DNA from: Marinoscillum sp.
GTDB lineage: Bacteria > Bacteroidota > Bacteroidia > Cytophagales > Cyclobacteriaceae
Assembly: GCA_024305105.1 (NCBI GenBank)
Contig: JAMWZA010000016.1
Coordinates: forward strand, 1-57,152
Direction: 5' to 3'
DNA length: 57,152 nt
This document shows, piece after piece, positions 23,220-33,369 of the stretch. The notes below the pieces were generated by a model, which was not told where the DNA came from, ran no database searches, and worked only from the letters and a program-made list of their open reading frames with translations. The position numbers were made by a program, and so were the translations under genes. The first letter of the stretch is position 1; every line of letters begins with the position of its first letter.

Positions 23220-26200
23220 TTAGTGTTTTTTCAAATTTCTAATTTCAAAGTAAAAGGAAGTGCCCAAACTTTTATTAGACTCAACCCAGATATTTCCATC
23301 ATGTAATTCCACTATTTTTTTACATACAGACAGGCCGATTCCATTGCTATCCTTGTTGGGGTTAAGAGATTTGAATATTTTAAATATGTTTTCAAATTGG
23401 TTTTCGGGTATGCCTATGCCATTGTCTTTGACTTGAAAAACAACATAATCCTCAACTTCTTTGCAAGAGATATCTATTTTGAGATTATTGTCTCCTCTGT
23501 ACTTGATGGCATTGCTAATCAGATTTGTTAACAGACGTTTAAAGAGAATAGGGTAGACCATCAACTGGCTAACACCAAGGTCGAGAGCTATGGTGCCGTC
23601 TATTTTTTTTAAATCACTTTCAAACTGTAGTAATACTTCATGCATCAGTTCGCTTATATTAACCTCTGCTAACTCTTCTTGTAATGTCCCTGTTCTTGAA
23701 TATTCAAGGAGGTTATCAATCATTTGGTTCAATTCATTTGCTGAGGAGAATATGACATCAAAATAGTTGTTTTTTTTATTTTCATCCAGGGTATCTCCTT
23801 TTCTACGAATAATTTCCAGAAGCCCGCTGATATTCCTAATGGGTGTCTTCAGGTCATGGGAGGCTACGTAGGCAAACTCCTCCAAAGCTGTATTGATCTC
23901 TTCCAGTTTTCTATACCCTTCCTGGATTTTCTGATTCAGTTTATGGATCTGTTCGAACTGATCTTTCTGATTTGTAATATCTGTCTGTATAGAAAAGAAA
24001 CCGATAAAGCCTATTTCTTCATCATACATGGGTTCAGCCTGGATCCTCACGACATATTTGTTTCCAAACTTGGAATAATTAATCAACTCTACGTCAAAAG
24101 CCTCTTGCTTTTTGACGGCTTCTGACATGGCTTTGATTGTTTTCGGGTCGCTTTCCTTTCCCTGTAAAAGTCTTCCGGGAATTTTCCCCAAAGCCTCTTC
24201 AGCTGAATATCCGGTCATTTTCACAAAAGCGTCGTTGGTAAAGGTAATTAGCTCATCGGTATTTGTGATCAATACGGCATTACTGGTCTGCTCGGCAATA
24301 AGGGCCAATTTTTGCCGCTCTATATCATCAAGCATTCTTTGGTGAATATCACGTGTAGTTACCAGAACTTTGAACCCTTCTGAGGGAGATTGATCCAGTC
24401 CTTTGACGCTAGACTCCATCCATCTATCATTTCCATTGGCTGTCTTGAATTTAAACTGAATCAGGCCAGGGTTCTGACGGTTTCGCAGTGCATCGATCAT
24501 ACCATGCCAACGCTCCTGATGTTTTTTATCAGCTATTCGCTCAAAAAAGTTTAGATCATACATTTTCTCTAGCGTATAACCTGTAATGTCAAATACGGAT
24601 GCCGAGCAAAATTCTATCTTTCCGCTTGTATTGATCACCGTAACCATATCTCTGAGATTATTAGTGATCAATTCCAGTATTTCAGTTTGATCCCGGTGCT
24701 TGACGTTCAATTCATCCAGGCTCCTATCCGAGAACTCCAGTGCCTTACGCATTCTGTTAGACCCCGTAATATCTATAAACACCAGGATGATTCCCTTTGA
24801 TTCGCTTTTCGGGGTTCTGAAGGGCGATATTTTTAGCAGGTATTCATCGTCTGTATTGTCTTTGATTTGGGTTTGAAAGGGAATAGAAGTCGAATAAACT
24901 TCCTCAATATGATCCAAAAAGTTGTCAAACTGAACTTTGCCTCTAAAATGACTGATGTTTCGACCGATATCATGTGGCATCAGATTCATGAGTTTTTTGA
25001 TCGCCGGTGTAAATTTTCTAATATTCAGGTTAGAGTCCAGAAAGAGTAAGGCTATGTCTGTGCTTTGGATCAGGTTGTTCAGGTCGTTATTGGCCTCTGA
25101 GAGTTCCAGGTTCTTTTGCTGATATTCTGCATTGACCGTATAGAGTTCTTCATTGACTGATTCCAGTTCTTCATTAGAGCTCTGCAGCTCTTCGTTGGAT
25201 GCTTGCAGCTCCTCATTACTTGACTCTAATTCCTCTACGGTGGTCTGTAGGGTTTCTCTATTGACTCTGAGTTCACGCTCTAGTATGCCAATTTTCTCCC
25301 TGGAGGCAGCGCTCATATCAATTTGCTCCGAGGGGAGAGGTGTGGTGTTGCCTTTATCTACTTCAAAGGTGATGAAAAGGTGTATTTCTTCGTCTAAAAG
25401 AACGATTCGGCGCACATGAACACTAAGAGTCATGTGTTCTCCAAGGTGTTCTTTGAGATTTTTAGTCACCTCCACATTATTGAGCACAATCGAATCTCCC
25501 GTTTGGATAACTTTGTTAGCTACCACTTCAAGTGGCACTGCCAGTGAATCAGGTAGCATTTTCAGTACGTTGGAACTGATTTCACCTGAGGGAAGTGTTA
25601 ACCACTTATTGGCATTTCCAGTGGTATGTAACAAATTGAGATGCTCGTCAGTGACCAAAGAATCAGGTACATACTCTTGGATCAAGGTATGTTGGATCTC
25701 CTGAAGCCATTTGTTTTTTCTGACGGTAACCCCTGGAGTAGTCTCTTTGAGTGGCAGGTCGAGTTGCTCCAATGTCATGGAATTTTTTGACTTGGAAGCG
25801 CGTATTTGTTGGATAAACCGTTTGTTTTCTTTGTTGATAAAAAGGCGGTTTTTCTTATCAATTTCAATGAAATCCTCACTTGATTTTCCGAGCGATTCAC
25901 TGGAGCCTAAAAACAAGAACCCCTGGCTTTTTAAGGAATATTGAAAAAGAGCAAATAGTTGCTGCTGTACAATGTCATTGAGATAAATTAAAAAGTTCCT
26001 GCAGCTGATCAGGTCAATTCTATTGAAAGGAGGATCCTGAATGACATTGTGAGATGAAAAAACGATCATTTCTCTGATCTCTTTGGCAATGGTGAATCCA
26101 GATTGTTGTGTCACAAAATACGTGCTGAGGTACTCAGGCGGAATTTCAGCACTGATGCTTTCAGGAAAAACCCTATTTGCAGCCAATTTAATGGCCTCTT

Positions 26201-27227
26201 TGTCCAAATCTGTTGCAAAAATACTCACGTCAAACTGTAAACGATTTTTTCGCAAATAATCCTTGATGAGTATGGCTATAGAATAAGCTTCCTCTCCGGT
26301 GGAGCATGCGGTCACCCAAACCCGTAGGGTCTTGGTATCCATGTTGGCAGCTACAAGTTGAGGGATAACCTGGGTTTTTAGTGCCTCAAACGCCTCTTCA
26401 TCTCTAAAAAACCTGGTTACACCTATCAGCAACTCCTTTGCCAGTAAATATGCTTCTGCTGGGTGCTTCTTTAAGTAACTGAGGTAGTCATTCATGGCTA
26501 CAGAACCCAACAGGCTCATCCTGCGGGCAATTCTCCTGGAGACCGTAGTGTGTTTATACCCCGTAAAATCTACATGGATTTGATCTAAAATATTTTTCAA
26601 TATTTTGGTAATCAGAGACCTGCTGTTTTCGGATTGCAGATCCTGGCCTTTTAATTCTTTTTTGTTGAAAAAATAGGTCTCCAGTTCCTGGTGCATTTGC
26701 TCTATGGAGCTGATTTTATCCACCGATCCTGTATTGATGGCATTTTTGGGCATCCCATCAAATTTTGCTGTATCAGGATCTTGCGCTACTACTAGTCCGC
26801 CCTTTTCCTTAATAAATTTGATTCCCTCAGAACCATCGCTACCAGTGCCTGAAAGTACGATGGCACATGCTAGTTCCTGGTGGTGTTCTGCTAATGATTT
26901 AAAGAAACTGCTTATCGGAAAGCTCAACTTTCTGTCCTCTTTTTCACTGAGCTGAAATTTCCCATCAATTAATTCAATTAATTTTTTCGGAGGGTTGAGG
27001 AAGACTACCCCTTTTTCCACAGGCATGCCATGTTCAATGACCCGAATGGGTAAGCTGGTGTGTCTAGCTAGTAGCTCATCCATAAGGCTTTTGTGATTCG
27101 GAGCTAAATGCTGAATCAGAACATAAGCAAATTCCGAGTCAGGCTTTGCGTACTCAAAAAATACCTCTAATGGCTCTAAGCCTCCTGCTGAGGCTCCAAG
27201 GGCGATAATGGGGAATGATGACTTCAT
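23220..27227 (-). CDS. CheB-CheR-PAS-histidine kinase fusion
   Basis: 1335 residues. First a CheB methylesterase domain (about 1-185) with catalytic Ser13 (GASAGG), His40 (QHLAP) and Asp131 (GTGSDG), without the receiver domain of classical CheB. Next a CheR all-alpha segment and SAM-dependent methyltransferase (about 205-460; VTACSTGEEAYSIAILI, ISCRNFLIYL). Then a linker, a long coiled coil built of S-N-E-E-L repeats, about three PAS domains (ending in FIDITG, TTRDIHQ and QTDITNQ), HisKA (ASHDLKTPIRNISG) and HATPase_c. The module is widespread but biochemically little known. No chemoreceptor is present here, so its methylation target is unknown. It is cotranscribed with the receiver at 22787. 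Confidence 0.93.
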   Translation of the reverse strand: MKSSFPIIALGASAGGLEPLEVFFEYAKPDSEFAYVLIQHLAPNHKSLMDELLARHTSLPIRVIEHGMPVEKGVVFLNPPKKLIELIDGKFQLSEKEDRKLSFPISSFFKSLAEHHQELACAIVLSGTGSDGSEGIKFIKEKGGLVVAQDPDTAKFDGMPKNAINTGSVDKISSIEQMHQELETYFFNKKELKGQDLQSENSRSLITKILKNILDQIHVDFTGYKHTTVSRRIARRMSLLGSVAMNDYLSYLKKHPAEAYLLAKELLIGVTRFFRDEEAFEALKTQVIPQLVAANMDTKTLRVWVTACSTGEEAYSIAILIKDYLRKNRLQFDVSIFATDLDKEAIKLAANRVFPESISAEIPPEYLSTYFVTQQSGFTIAKEIREMIVFSSHNVIQDPPFNRIDLISCRNFLIYLNDIVQQQLFALFQYSLKSQGFLFLGSSESLGKSSEDFIEIDKKNRLFINKENKRFIQQIRASKSKNSMTLEQLDLPLKETTPGVTVRKNKWLQEIQHTLIQEYVPDSLVTDEHLNLLHTTGNANKWLTLPSGEISSNVLKMLPDSLAVPLEVVANKVIQTGDSIVLNNVEVTKNLKEHLGEHMTLSVHVRRIVLLDEEIHLFITFEVDKGNTTPLPSEQIDMSAASREKIGILERELRVNRETLQTTVEELESSNEELQASNEELQSSNEELESVNEELYTVNAEYQQKNLELSEANNDLNNLIQSTDIALLFLDSNLNIRKFTPAIKKLMNLMPHDIGRNISHFRGKVQFDNFLDHIEEVYSTSIPFQTQIKDNTDDEYLLKISPFRTPKSESKGIILVFIDITGSNRMRKALEFSDRSLDELNVKHRDQTEILELITNNLRDMVTVINTSGKIEFCSASVFDITGYTLEKMYDLNFFERIADKKHQERWHGMIDALRNRQNPGLIQFKFKTANGNDRWMESSVKGLDQSPSEGFKVLVTTRDIHQRMLDDIERQKLALIAEQTSNAVLITNTDELITFTNDAFVKMTGYSAEEALGKIPGRLLQGKESDPKTIKAMSEAVKKQEAFDVELINYSKFGNKYVVRIQAEPMYDEEIGFIGFFSIQTDITNQKDQFEQIHKLNQKIQEGYRKLEEINTALEEFAYVASHDLKTPIRNISGLLEIIRRKGDTLDENKKNNYFDVIFSSANELNQMIDNLLEYSRTGTLQEELAEVNISELMHEVLLQFESDLKKIDGTIALDLGVSQLMVYPILFKRLLTNLISNAIKYRGDNNLKIDISCKEVEDYVVFQVKDNGIGIPENQFENIFKIFKSLNPNKDSNGIGLSVCKKIVELHDGNIWVESNKSLGTSFYFEIRNLKKH

Positions 27228-27262
27228 TCAATTATAAATTCTTTCTTTTCTATTGCTGAAAA

Positions 27263-30200
27263 TCAGGACTTGGGAATGGTGAAATAAAACACAGAACCAA
27301 TTCCCGGAGTAGACTCCAGCCAAATTCGACCGTTCAGATACTCCACATGCCTTTTAGCAATTGACAAGCCAACACCCGTTCCGGAATATTCGTTCCGGTT
27401 GTGCAATCTTTGAAAAAGGGAGAATATCTTATCGAAAAACTGTGAATCTATCCCAATGCCATTGTCCTTAATAGCGAACTCCCACTCGTTTTCTCTCTCT
27501 ACAGCTTTGATTTCTACAACAGGACTAACTCCTTTTTTAGAATACTTTATGGCATTGTCTAGCAGTCCATGGATGATTTGAGTAATAGCAGCCGGATAGG
27601 TCTTCAAAGAAGGTAACTTGTCTGAATGAATGGAAGCAGAATGCTCAGCTATCAGTTTCCTCCTGGAATGCATGAATTGAGTCAGCACGTCGTTTAGATT
27701 GACTATAGCCATGCCCTCGTTGGGTCTGTTTGCTCTCGAGAACTGTAGCAGGTCCAGAATGATTTGTTTCATCCTCTTGGCTCCATCTGTTGCATAGTGG
27801 ATGTATTGAAGAGCCTTGTCATCTAGCTGATCGCCATATTTTCTTTTCAGCAGATCCATAAAGCTCGTGATCATCCTCAATGGTTCCTGCAGGTCATGAG
27901 AAGTGATGAAGGCAAAGGATTCTAACTCTTCATTTGAATGTTCCAGTTCCTGAGTGTAGTGATTCAACGACTCATTCAATTCCAACAAGGTCTTCTCCAG
28001 TTTTTTCTGCTTGGTTATGTCGGTCATTGCACCGACCATGCGTAGCGGTTTTCCACGCTCATCCCTAATAATGACTCCTCTATCTTTGACAAATAATTCA
28101 TCCCCATTTTCATTGTAAATTCTATACTCCATTTCCCAGCGATGTATGCCTGGGTCTTTCAGTGAATGTTCGATACTTTCTTTCACCTTGTTTATGTCTT
28201 CGGCATGAAACTTATCCTGCCAAAAGGCCTTTTTATCTAAAATGGAGGGAGCGTGACTGCCAAAAAAGTTTTTGATGTTTTGTGAGCGGTAATACACATC
28301 TCTGGTAATGTCCCAGTCCCAAATGGCATCCTCTGTAGCTTCTGTAACCTTCTCGAAGCGTTCATTCGCGGCTTCAATCTCCTCCTCTGCTATTTTTCTA
28401 CTGTTTATATCTTTAAAATAGACTGAAAGCCCATCAATGGAGGGATAAGCTGACACCTCAATCCAAATGCCCAGGGTTGCATAGTATTCTTCGAAGTAGA
28501 CGCTTTTGCCTGTTTTTTTCGCCTCAATGTATTGCCGATAAAACTCCGTGTCCAAGGTGTCATCGTATTCTTCCCAAAGGTTTTTACCTACAACGTCTTC
28601 ACGTTTCCGACCCAACACAATTTCTGCTTGCTTATTCCAGTAAGTTACCGTCCATTGATTATCTACTGTAAAAAAGGCATCGCCAATACTTTCTAAAATG
28701 GTGTTTTTTTCTTTAAAGGCTTTTTGGAGCTTCTCCGCAACACCTTTTATCTCATGAATGTCCTGAAAACTGCCATAAATTCTAACACATTTACCGTTCA
28801 CCCTGTTGCTCTTGCCTAAGGCCCTGATCCATTGTTCCTTTCCCTTTGCCGTAATGAGCAGGAGTTCTTCATCAAACTCAATGCCTTCTTCAATCAAAGC
28901 TTCCATGGCTTTATTGATCCTAATGCTACTCTCACCTGAATAGAATTCCAGACCTCCCGTAAGATTAGCGTCATAGTTTTCATCAACCTCCAAAATCTCT
29001 TTGATCATCGGAGACCAATACATTTTATCTCCATCTTGATTAATCAAATCCATTTCCCAGCTACCGATGCGAGCCATTTCGGTTGTTTGCTCGAGCATTT
29101 GTTCGTTTTTGACCTCTTGTGTAATATCGAGTACTATGGAGTTGAACATGACTGTGCCATCAGCTAAGAAGGCGGGCGTACCTTTGCCTAAGTGAGTGCG
29201 CAGCTCGCCAGTAGGCATGAGGTATTTTAAACGGGCTGTCCATTTGGTTTTTGTTTCAATGGACTCGCGTATACTGGCCTGGGTTTTTTCGTAATCGCCG
29301 CCTGCCTTTATCTGATCCCAAACGAGGTTGATGTTTGCTGAGGCTTGTTCGGCTGAAAACCCCCATAACTGCTCTACGGCACCGGATATATGTTTGGCTG
29401 AATCGGTCCCATCAGGGTAAATAAAGTATTGGTACAACACGCCTGGTATATTGTCTGCAATTGAAAACAACCTGTTTTCGGTCTCTTTTTGTGAGGAAAT
29501 GTCCTGAATACTACCAAAAATCCTGGTGCATTGTCCTTCATGTATTTCGGCATTGGCTAATACACGTACCCATTTCTCGTTATTTTTTAACGTGATGATG
29601 ACCGCTTCATATTCAATCGATTTTCCTTTTTCGATACAGTCCTGCAGTTTGGAGCTGATCATTTCCCGAAAATCCTCTCTATAAAGAGTAATAGAGCTCT
29701 CAAAATCAGGAGTGTATGCTTGGGGATCGGCTTCTATGATGGTATAAGCCACCGCCGATAGCACAACGTTGTTTTCAGTAATATCAACTTCCCAGCTACC
29801 TATTTTCGCTAACTCAGAGACCTGTTCCAAAAGTGCTTCATTCTTAACCGCCTCTGTTGCATCCAGGATAACCGAATTGAAGAGTACAGTGCCATCTGCC
29901 AGATAGCGAGGTGAACCGTACCCCAAATGCGTTCTTATTTCGCCATTGGGCATCACGTACTTCCATTGAGCTTCCCAGTTGGTTTTGGATTGAACCGATT
30001 CTTCAATGCTTTGTTGTATCCGTTCAATTTCGCCACCTGCTACGATTTGATCCCACACCAGCTGATTCTTTTCCTCAACTTGCTCAGCAGTAAAACCCCA
30101 AATGTCCTTGGCCCCCTGTGTCACTGACCTGAGCACATCTGTCCCATCTGGATAAATCAGGTACTGGAAAACCACTCCCGGCAAATTATCTGCCAGGGAT

Positions 30201-32428
30201 TGCAAACGAAACTCAGCTTCTTTACGGTCTGTGATGTCCTCACAAATAGCGACAGTTCTAATTGGCTTGCTATTCTCATCTCTTATAAAGGCTACGTGAA
30301 TACGAACCCAAACAATGTTGCCGTCTTTTTTGACATAGCGTTTTTCATTCCTGTATTCTGTTTCACCCCGCGCTGCTCTACTAAACAATTCCCAATCTTT
30401 TTCCCGGTCTTCAGGATGGGTGAGCTCCAAAAAATTCATTTGGAGCATTTCAGCAACAGAATACCCTGTAATGGTCTGGTAATAGGAATTAATCAGGATT
30501 ACTTGCCCATTCGAGGGATCGACCTGTGCGATACCTAAGGTAGCAATATCAAAAATGGTTCTAAACTTGACTTCACTTTCCCGTAACGCAATTTCGGCTT
30601 GTTTTCTCTCGGTGATGTCCTGAAAGCTTCCAATGATTCTTGTACATTGATTTTCATTAAACTCAGTAGTGCCTATCGATCTAACCCATATTTCATTTTT
30701 CTTCGCAGTTACAAAGACTGCTTCAAATTCAAACCCCTCGCCAGATTCTATACTATTTTGCACATGGTTTTGCACCATCTGCTTAAAGTCCTCCCGGTAA
30801 AAATTTATAGCTTCCGCCAAATTGGGAGTATAGGTATCAGGATCCGTTTCATGCAGCTGGTGTACTTCCTCTGACCAATAAACTTGCTGATTGACCAAAT
30901 CCACTTCCCAGCTCCCAATTTTGGCCAGCTGGTTGGTTTGTTTGATTAGTTCTTTTAATTTTTTCTCTTCAGTGATGTCCCTGAAATTATCTACTATACC
31001 CCGGACGGCAGGGTCATGAAGCAAATTGGTAACCACTGGCTCTACCCATCGCCACGACCCATCTTTATGTCGAATACGTGAAGTGTAACCTTTCATAGGT
31101 ACGCCGGGATGGTTCAGTGAATTGGTCAGCGCCTGCTCTGATCCTGCTACATCCTCAGGATGGACCATTTGCCAAATATCCAGACCTTTTACTTCTGCAG
31201 GTGAATACCCAAGCATATTTTTTACAGATCCCGATACATAGGTAGTCTTACCTTCAGGCGAGATAACCAGTACACAGTCCATCCCATTTTCAACCAGGGA
31301 CTCGAACCTTTTTTGACTTTGCTTAAGTCTTTCTTCCTGTGAAATTTTTTCAGTGATATCTCTGGAGTTAGCCACTATCCCATTAACAGCAGGATTATCT
31401 AGCATATTCGTAAGAACCGTCTCGACCCATCGCCACTCTTTTTTGTTATTTTGAAATCGAAAAGGCTTTAAATGTACCCGGCTCTCTCTGGTTATTTGTT
31501 GTAAACCTTCTAGCGTTCTTTCTGCATCTTCCGGATGAATAAACTCAAATGCGTTTCTACCTAGAAAAAATTCAGGATCGATCCCCAATACATTTTCACT
31601 TGTGGGGCTTACATACAAATAATTACCCGATGGATCCAGAATACCAATGAGGTCAGAGCCCTCCTGCACCAACGCCTTAAATCGCTGTTCACTGTGTATG
31701 ATCAATTCGACTTTTTCCAGTTGCTCTTTGGCGTCTCTTGCCACACAGTACATGAGTTTGGTATCATCGTCCCAGCGTGCCGACCAGAAATTGAAAGCGA
31801 CAGTTCCATCCTTTTTTCTATAACGATTCGTAAAGGAATTGATCTCCTGCCCGCTCAAAATAGCAGCAGCTATTTCATTAGTTTTAGGAACATCTTCCTC
31901 CAATACCAAATCCAGATAAGGCTTTCCAATCAGTTCTTGAGGACTGTAGCCCCAATGCGATTCAGCAGCAGCACTTACATATACGAAATGACCTAATTCA
32001 TTGATAGTGCAATAAACATCCAATGAAGCATCCATCAATTGGTTGGTTTCTGACCGCTCTTTGACAATACGGGTAATGTTTTTTGCTTGACAAGCAACCA
32101 GAATTTCGTTTGTGTCGTTGGTTATTGGCTTGAAAGTAATGAGGAGGTATTGAATTTCGTCGGTTTCAGGATGCGAAAAGCGTTCCTCTATCTCAAATGA
32201 CTCTCCTTTCAGTGCCCTTGTGTAATAAGCTTTGTATTTGACATTATAACTCACCCCAAATTCTCCAACAAATACCGTCTCAATGAGCTTTTTTACTTGA
32301 CCGGTTACTTCCTTTATGAGGTTTTGATAGGCATCATTGGTATAGACCAATTGGAAATCAGTATTTACGATCCAAATAAAGTCCTCACTTTGCTCAAGAA
32401 AACGTTCGAATATTGAAGTTGAATTCAT
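27263..32428 (-). CDS. giant twelve-PAS sensor histidine kinase
   Basis: 1721 residues, no transmembrane helices, thus cytoplasmic. I count about twelve PAS domains of 115-130 residues. Most end in a D-I-T/D-I-S type linker; no GAF is present. PAS1-3 correspond closely to PAS1-3 of the 1523-residue kinase at 14580. An internal two-PAS unit is repeated in tandem (openings SLADNLPGVVFQYL and SIADNIPGVLYQYF, each followed by an AKIGSWEVD- or ARIGSWEMD-type domain). HisKA has FAFITSHDLQEPLRMITSF; HATPase_c ends GSVFYFTIPKS. Start is the only ATG fitting PAS1. It precedes the CheB-CheR kinase by 35 bp in the same direction, so the three genes from 32428 to 22787 may form one operon. Confidence 0.9.
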   Translation of the reverse strand: MNSTSIFERFLEQSEDFIWIVNTDFQLVYTNDAYQNLIKEVTGQVKKLIETVFVGEFGVSYNVKYKAYYTRALKGESFEIEERFSHPETDEIQYLLITFKPITNDTNEILVACQAKNITRIVKERSETNQLMDASLDVYCTINELGHFVYVSAAAESHWGYSPQELIGKPYLDLVLEEDVPKTNEIAAAILSGQEINSFTNRYRKKDGTVAFNFWSARWDDDTKLMYCVARDAKEQLEKVELIIHSEQRFKALVQEGSDLIGILDPSGNYLYVSPTSENVLGIDPEFFLGRNAFEFIHPEDAERTLEGLQQITRESRVHLKPFRFQNNKKEWRWVETVLTNMLDNPAVNGIVANSRDITEKISQEERLKQSQKRFESLVENGMDCVLVISPEGKTTYVSGSVKNMLGYSPAEVKGLDIWQMVHPEDVAGSEQALTNSLNHPGVPMKGYTSRIRHKDGSWRWVEPVVTNLLHDPAVRGIVDNFRDITEEKKLKELIKQTNQLAKIGSWEVDLVNQQVYWSEEVHQLHETDPDTYTPNLAEAINFYREDFKQMVQNHVQNSIESGEGFEFEAVFVTAKKNEIWVRSIGTTEFNENQCTRIIGSFQDITERKQAEIALRESEVKFRTIFDIATLGIAQVDPSNGQVILINSYYQTITGYSVAEMLQMNFLELTHPEDREKDWELFSRAARGETEYRNEKRYVKKDGNIVWVRIHVAFIRDENSKPIRTVAICEDITDRKEAEFRLQSLADNLPGVVFQYLIYPDGTDVLRSVTQGAKDIWGFTAEQVEEKNQLVWDQIVAGGEIERIQQSIEESVQSKTNWEAQWKYVMPNGEIRTHLGYGSPRYLADGTVLFNSVILDATEAVKNEALLEQVSELAKIGSWEVDITENNVVLSAVAYTIIEADPQAYTPDFESSITLYREDFREMISSKLQDCIEKGKSIEYEAVIITLKNNEKWVRVLANAEIHEGQCTRIFGSIQDISSQKETENRLFSIADNIPGVLYQYFIYPDGTDSAKHISGAVEQLWGFSAEQASANINLVWDQIKAGGDYEKTQASIRESIETKTKWTARLKYLMPTGELRTHLGKGTPAFLADGTVMFNSIVLDITQEVKNEQMLEQTTEMARIGSWEMDLINQDGDKMYWSPMIKEILEVDENYDANLTGGLEFYSGESSIRINKAMEALIEEGIEFDEELLLITAKGKEQWIRALGKSNRVNGKCVRIYGSFQDIHEIKGVAEKLQKAFKEKNTILESIGDAFFTVDNQWTVTYWNKQAEIVLGRKREDVVGKNLWEEYDDTLDTEFYRQYIEAKKTGKSVYFEEYYATLGIWIEVSAYPSIDGLSVYFKDINSRKIAEEEIEAANERFEKVTEATEDAIWDWDITRDVYYRSQNIKNFFGSHAPSILDKKAFWQDKFHAEDINKVKESIEHSLKDPGIHRWEMEYRIYNENGDELFVKDRGVIIRDERGKPLRMVGAMTDITKQKKLEKTLLELNESLNHYTQELEHSNEELESFAFITSHDLQEPLRMITSFMDLLKRKYGDQLDDKALQYIHYATDGAKRMKQIILDLLQFSRANRPNEGMAIVNLNDVLTQFMHSRRKLIAEHSASIHSDKLPSLKTYPAAITQIIHGLLDNAIKYSKKGVSPVVEIKAVERENEWEFAIKDNGIGIDSQFFDKIFSLFQRLHNRNEYSGTGVGLSIAKRHVEYLNGRIWLESTPGIGSVFYFTIPKS

Positions 32429-32632
32429 GTAAGCGGCTTATAGTTATTGCATTAATTATGAAGCAGGAATAAAATAGTAGATATTGATGAGAAATGTCCT
32501 TTTTTAATCAAAGAATAATTGCAGCCTTGCTGAAATTGTGGTCATGAGTCAATACAGGGTCGTTTGCTGTAAAGAATTAATCATTTCATGTAACCACACT
32601 TCATCTTGTATTTGGTAGAATAATGAGTGGTT
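32429..32632. other. AT-rich spacer, no gene seen
   Basis: Upstream region of the twelve-PAS kinase; presumably holds its promoter on the minus strand. No ORF or RNA fold supported. Confidence 0.4.
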
Positions 32633-32820
32633 ATTAAATGTCGTTTAATTAAGCTCTTAAACATTGTCTTCGCGACTCGGTCTCCACGACTCGGTCATTT
32701 CGACACAGGAGAAATCTTCCTTTCAATAATAAGTAGGCTTCTCTTATAAGGAAGATCTCTCTAAGTCGAGCACCTCAATACTTCGAGATGTCATGCTTAA
32801 CTAAACGACATTTAATGGTT
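32629..32820. mobile_element. second MITE-like element with 22-bp inverted ends
   Basis: ATTAAATGTCGTTTAATTAAGC (32633-32654) and its inverse at 32795-32816 pair at 21 of 22 positions. They enclose about 140 bp with nested palindromic pieces (GGTCATTTCGAC, GGAGAAATCTTCC, GGAAGATCTCTC). GGTT repeats directly on both sides (32629-32632, 32817-32820) as a possible 4-bp target duplication. No coding potential. Confidence 0.65.
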
Positions 32821-33089
32821 ATTTTAAATAGTTACAGGAATGCTTTCTTTTAGGATTAATCGACTCCTTTTCTTGCCAGTTATGGGAGATATTCTACTTA
32901 TTCAGAGGTCTTAAAATCTCTCTGAGTCTAATTAAGAATTCTAGAAAAGTGTATTTCAATGGATAGTGTACAACATTCTACAAGTCCAGTATTTTATATA
33001 TAATATATTCTTATGGAATACATAAATAATATAAATAAAAATATATGAGTTCTTTGAATCATCTTTGTACAACTAAAAACAAACTACTC
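32821..33089. other. AT-rich spacer, no gene seen
   Basis: Very AT-rich near 32990-33045. It precedes the small membrane protein at 33090 and probably contains its promoter. Confidence 0.4.
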
Positions 33090-33335
33090 ATGAAACGATA
33101 TCAACCTACTTTCTTATTAATCGGCACATCCATCTCACTTATATTCTGTGCGTGTCTAGTCGCATTTTCAAATAACCCACTGTTGTTGGAGTTGGCCAAA
33201 GCCTGTGGCCTGCTGACAGCTCTTGGTATGCTGGCTAGTGTCAATGCTGCATGGGGTGTCTTATCTCATGAGTCTAGAACAAAGAAAATTTCTGAGAGTC
33301 ATCTAGGTGATCGTTTTCATAAAGAGGTTGCATAA
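33090..33335 (+). CDS. small membrane protein, unknown
   Basis: 81 residues from MKRYQPTFLLIGTS; a start at 33045 would add 15 residues that look unlike coding sequence. Two hydrophobic segments (about 8-27 and 35-58) suggest two membrane helices, followed by a charged tail (HESRTKKISESHLGDRF). No homologous family recognised. It is followed by a decayed mscS fragment and preceded by the palindromic element. Confidence 0.5.
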   Translation: MKRYQPTFLLIGTSISLIFCACLVAFSNNPLLLELAKACGLLTALGMLASVNAAWGVLSHESRTKKISESHLGDRFHKEVA

Positions 33336-33369
33336 AACTTATAAAACATCAAAAGCGCAACTGCTTATG

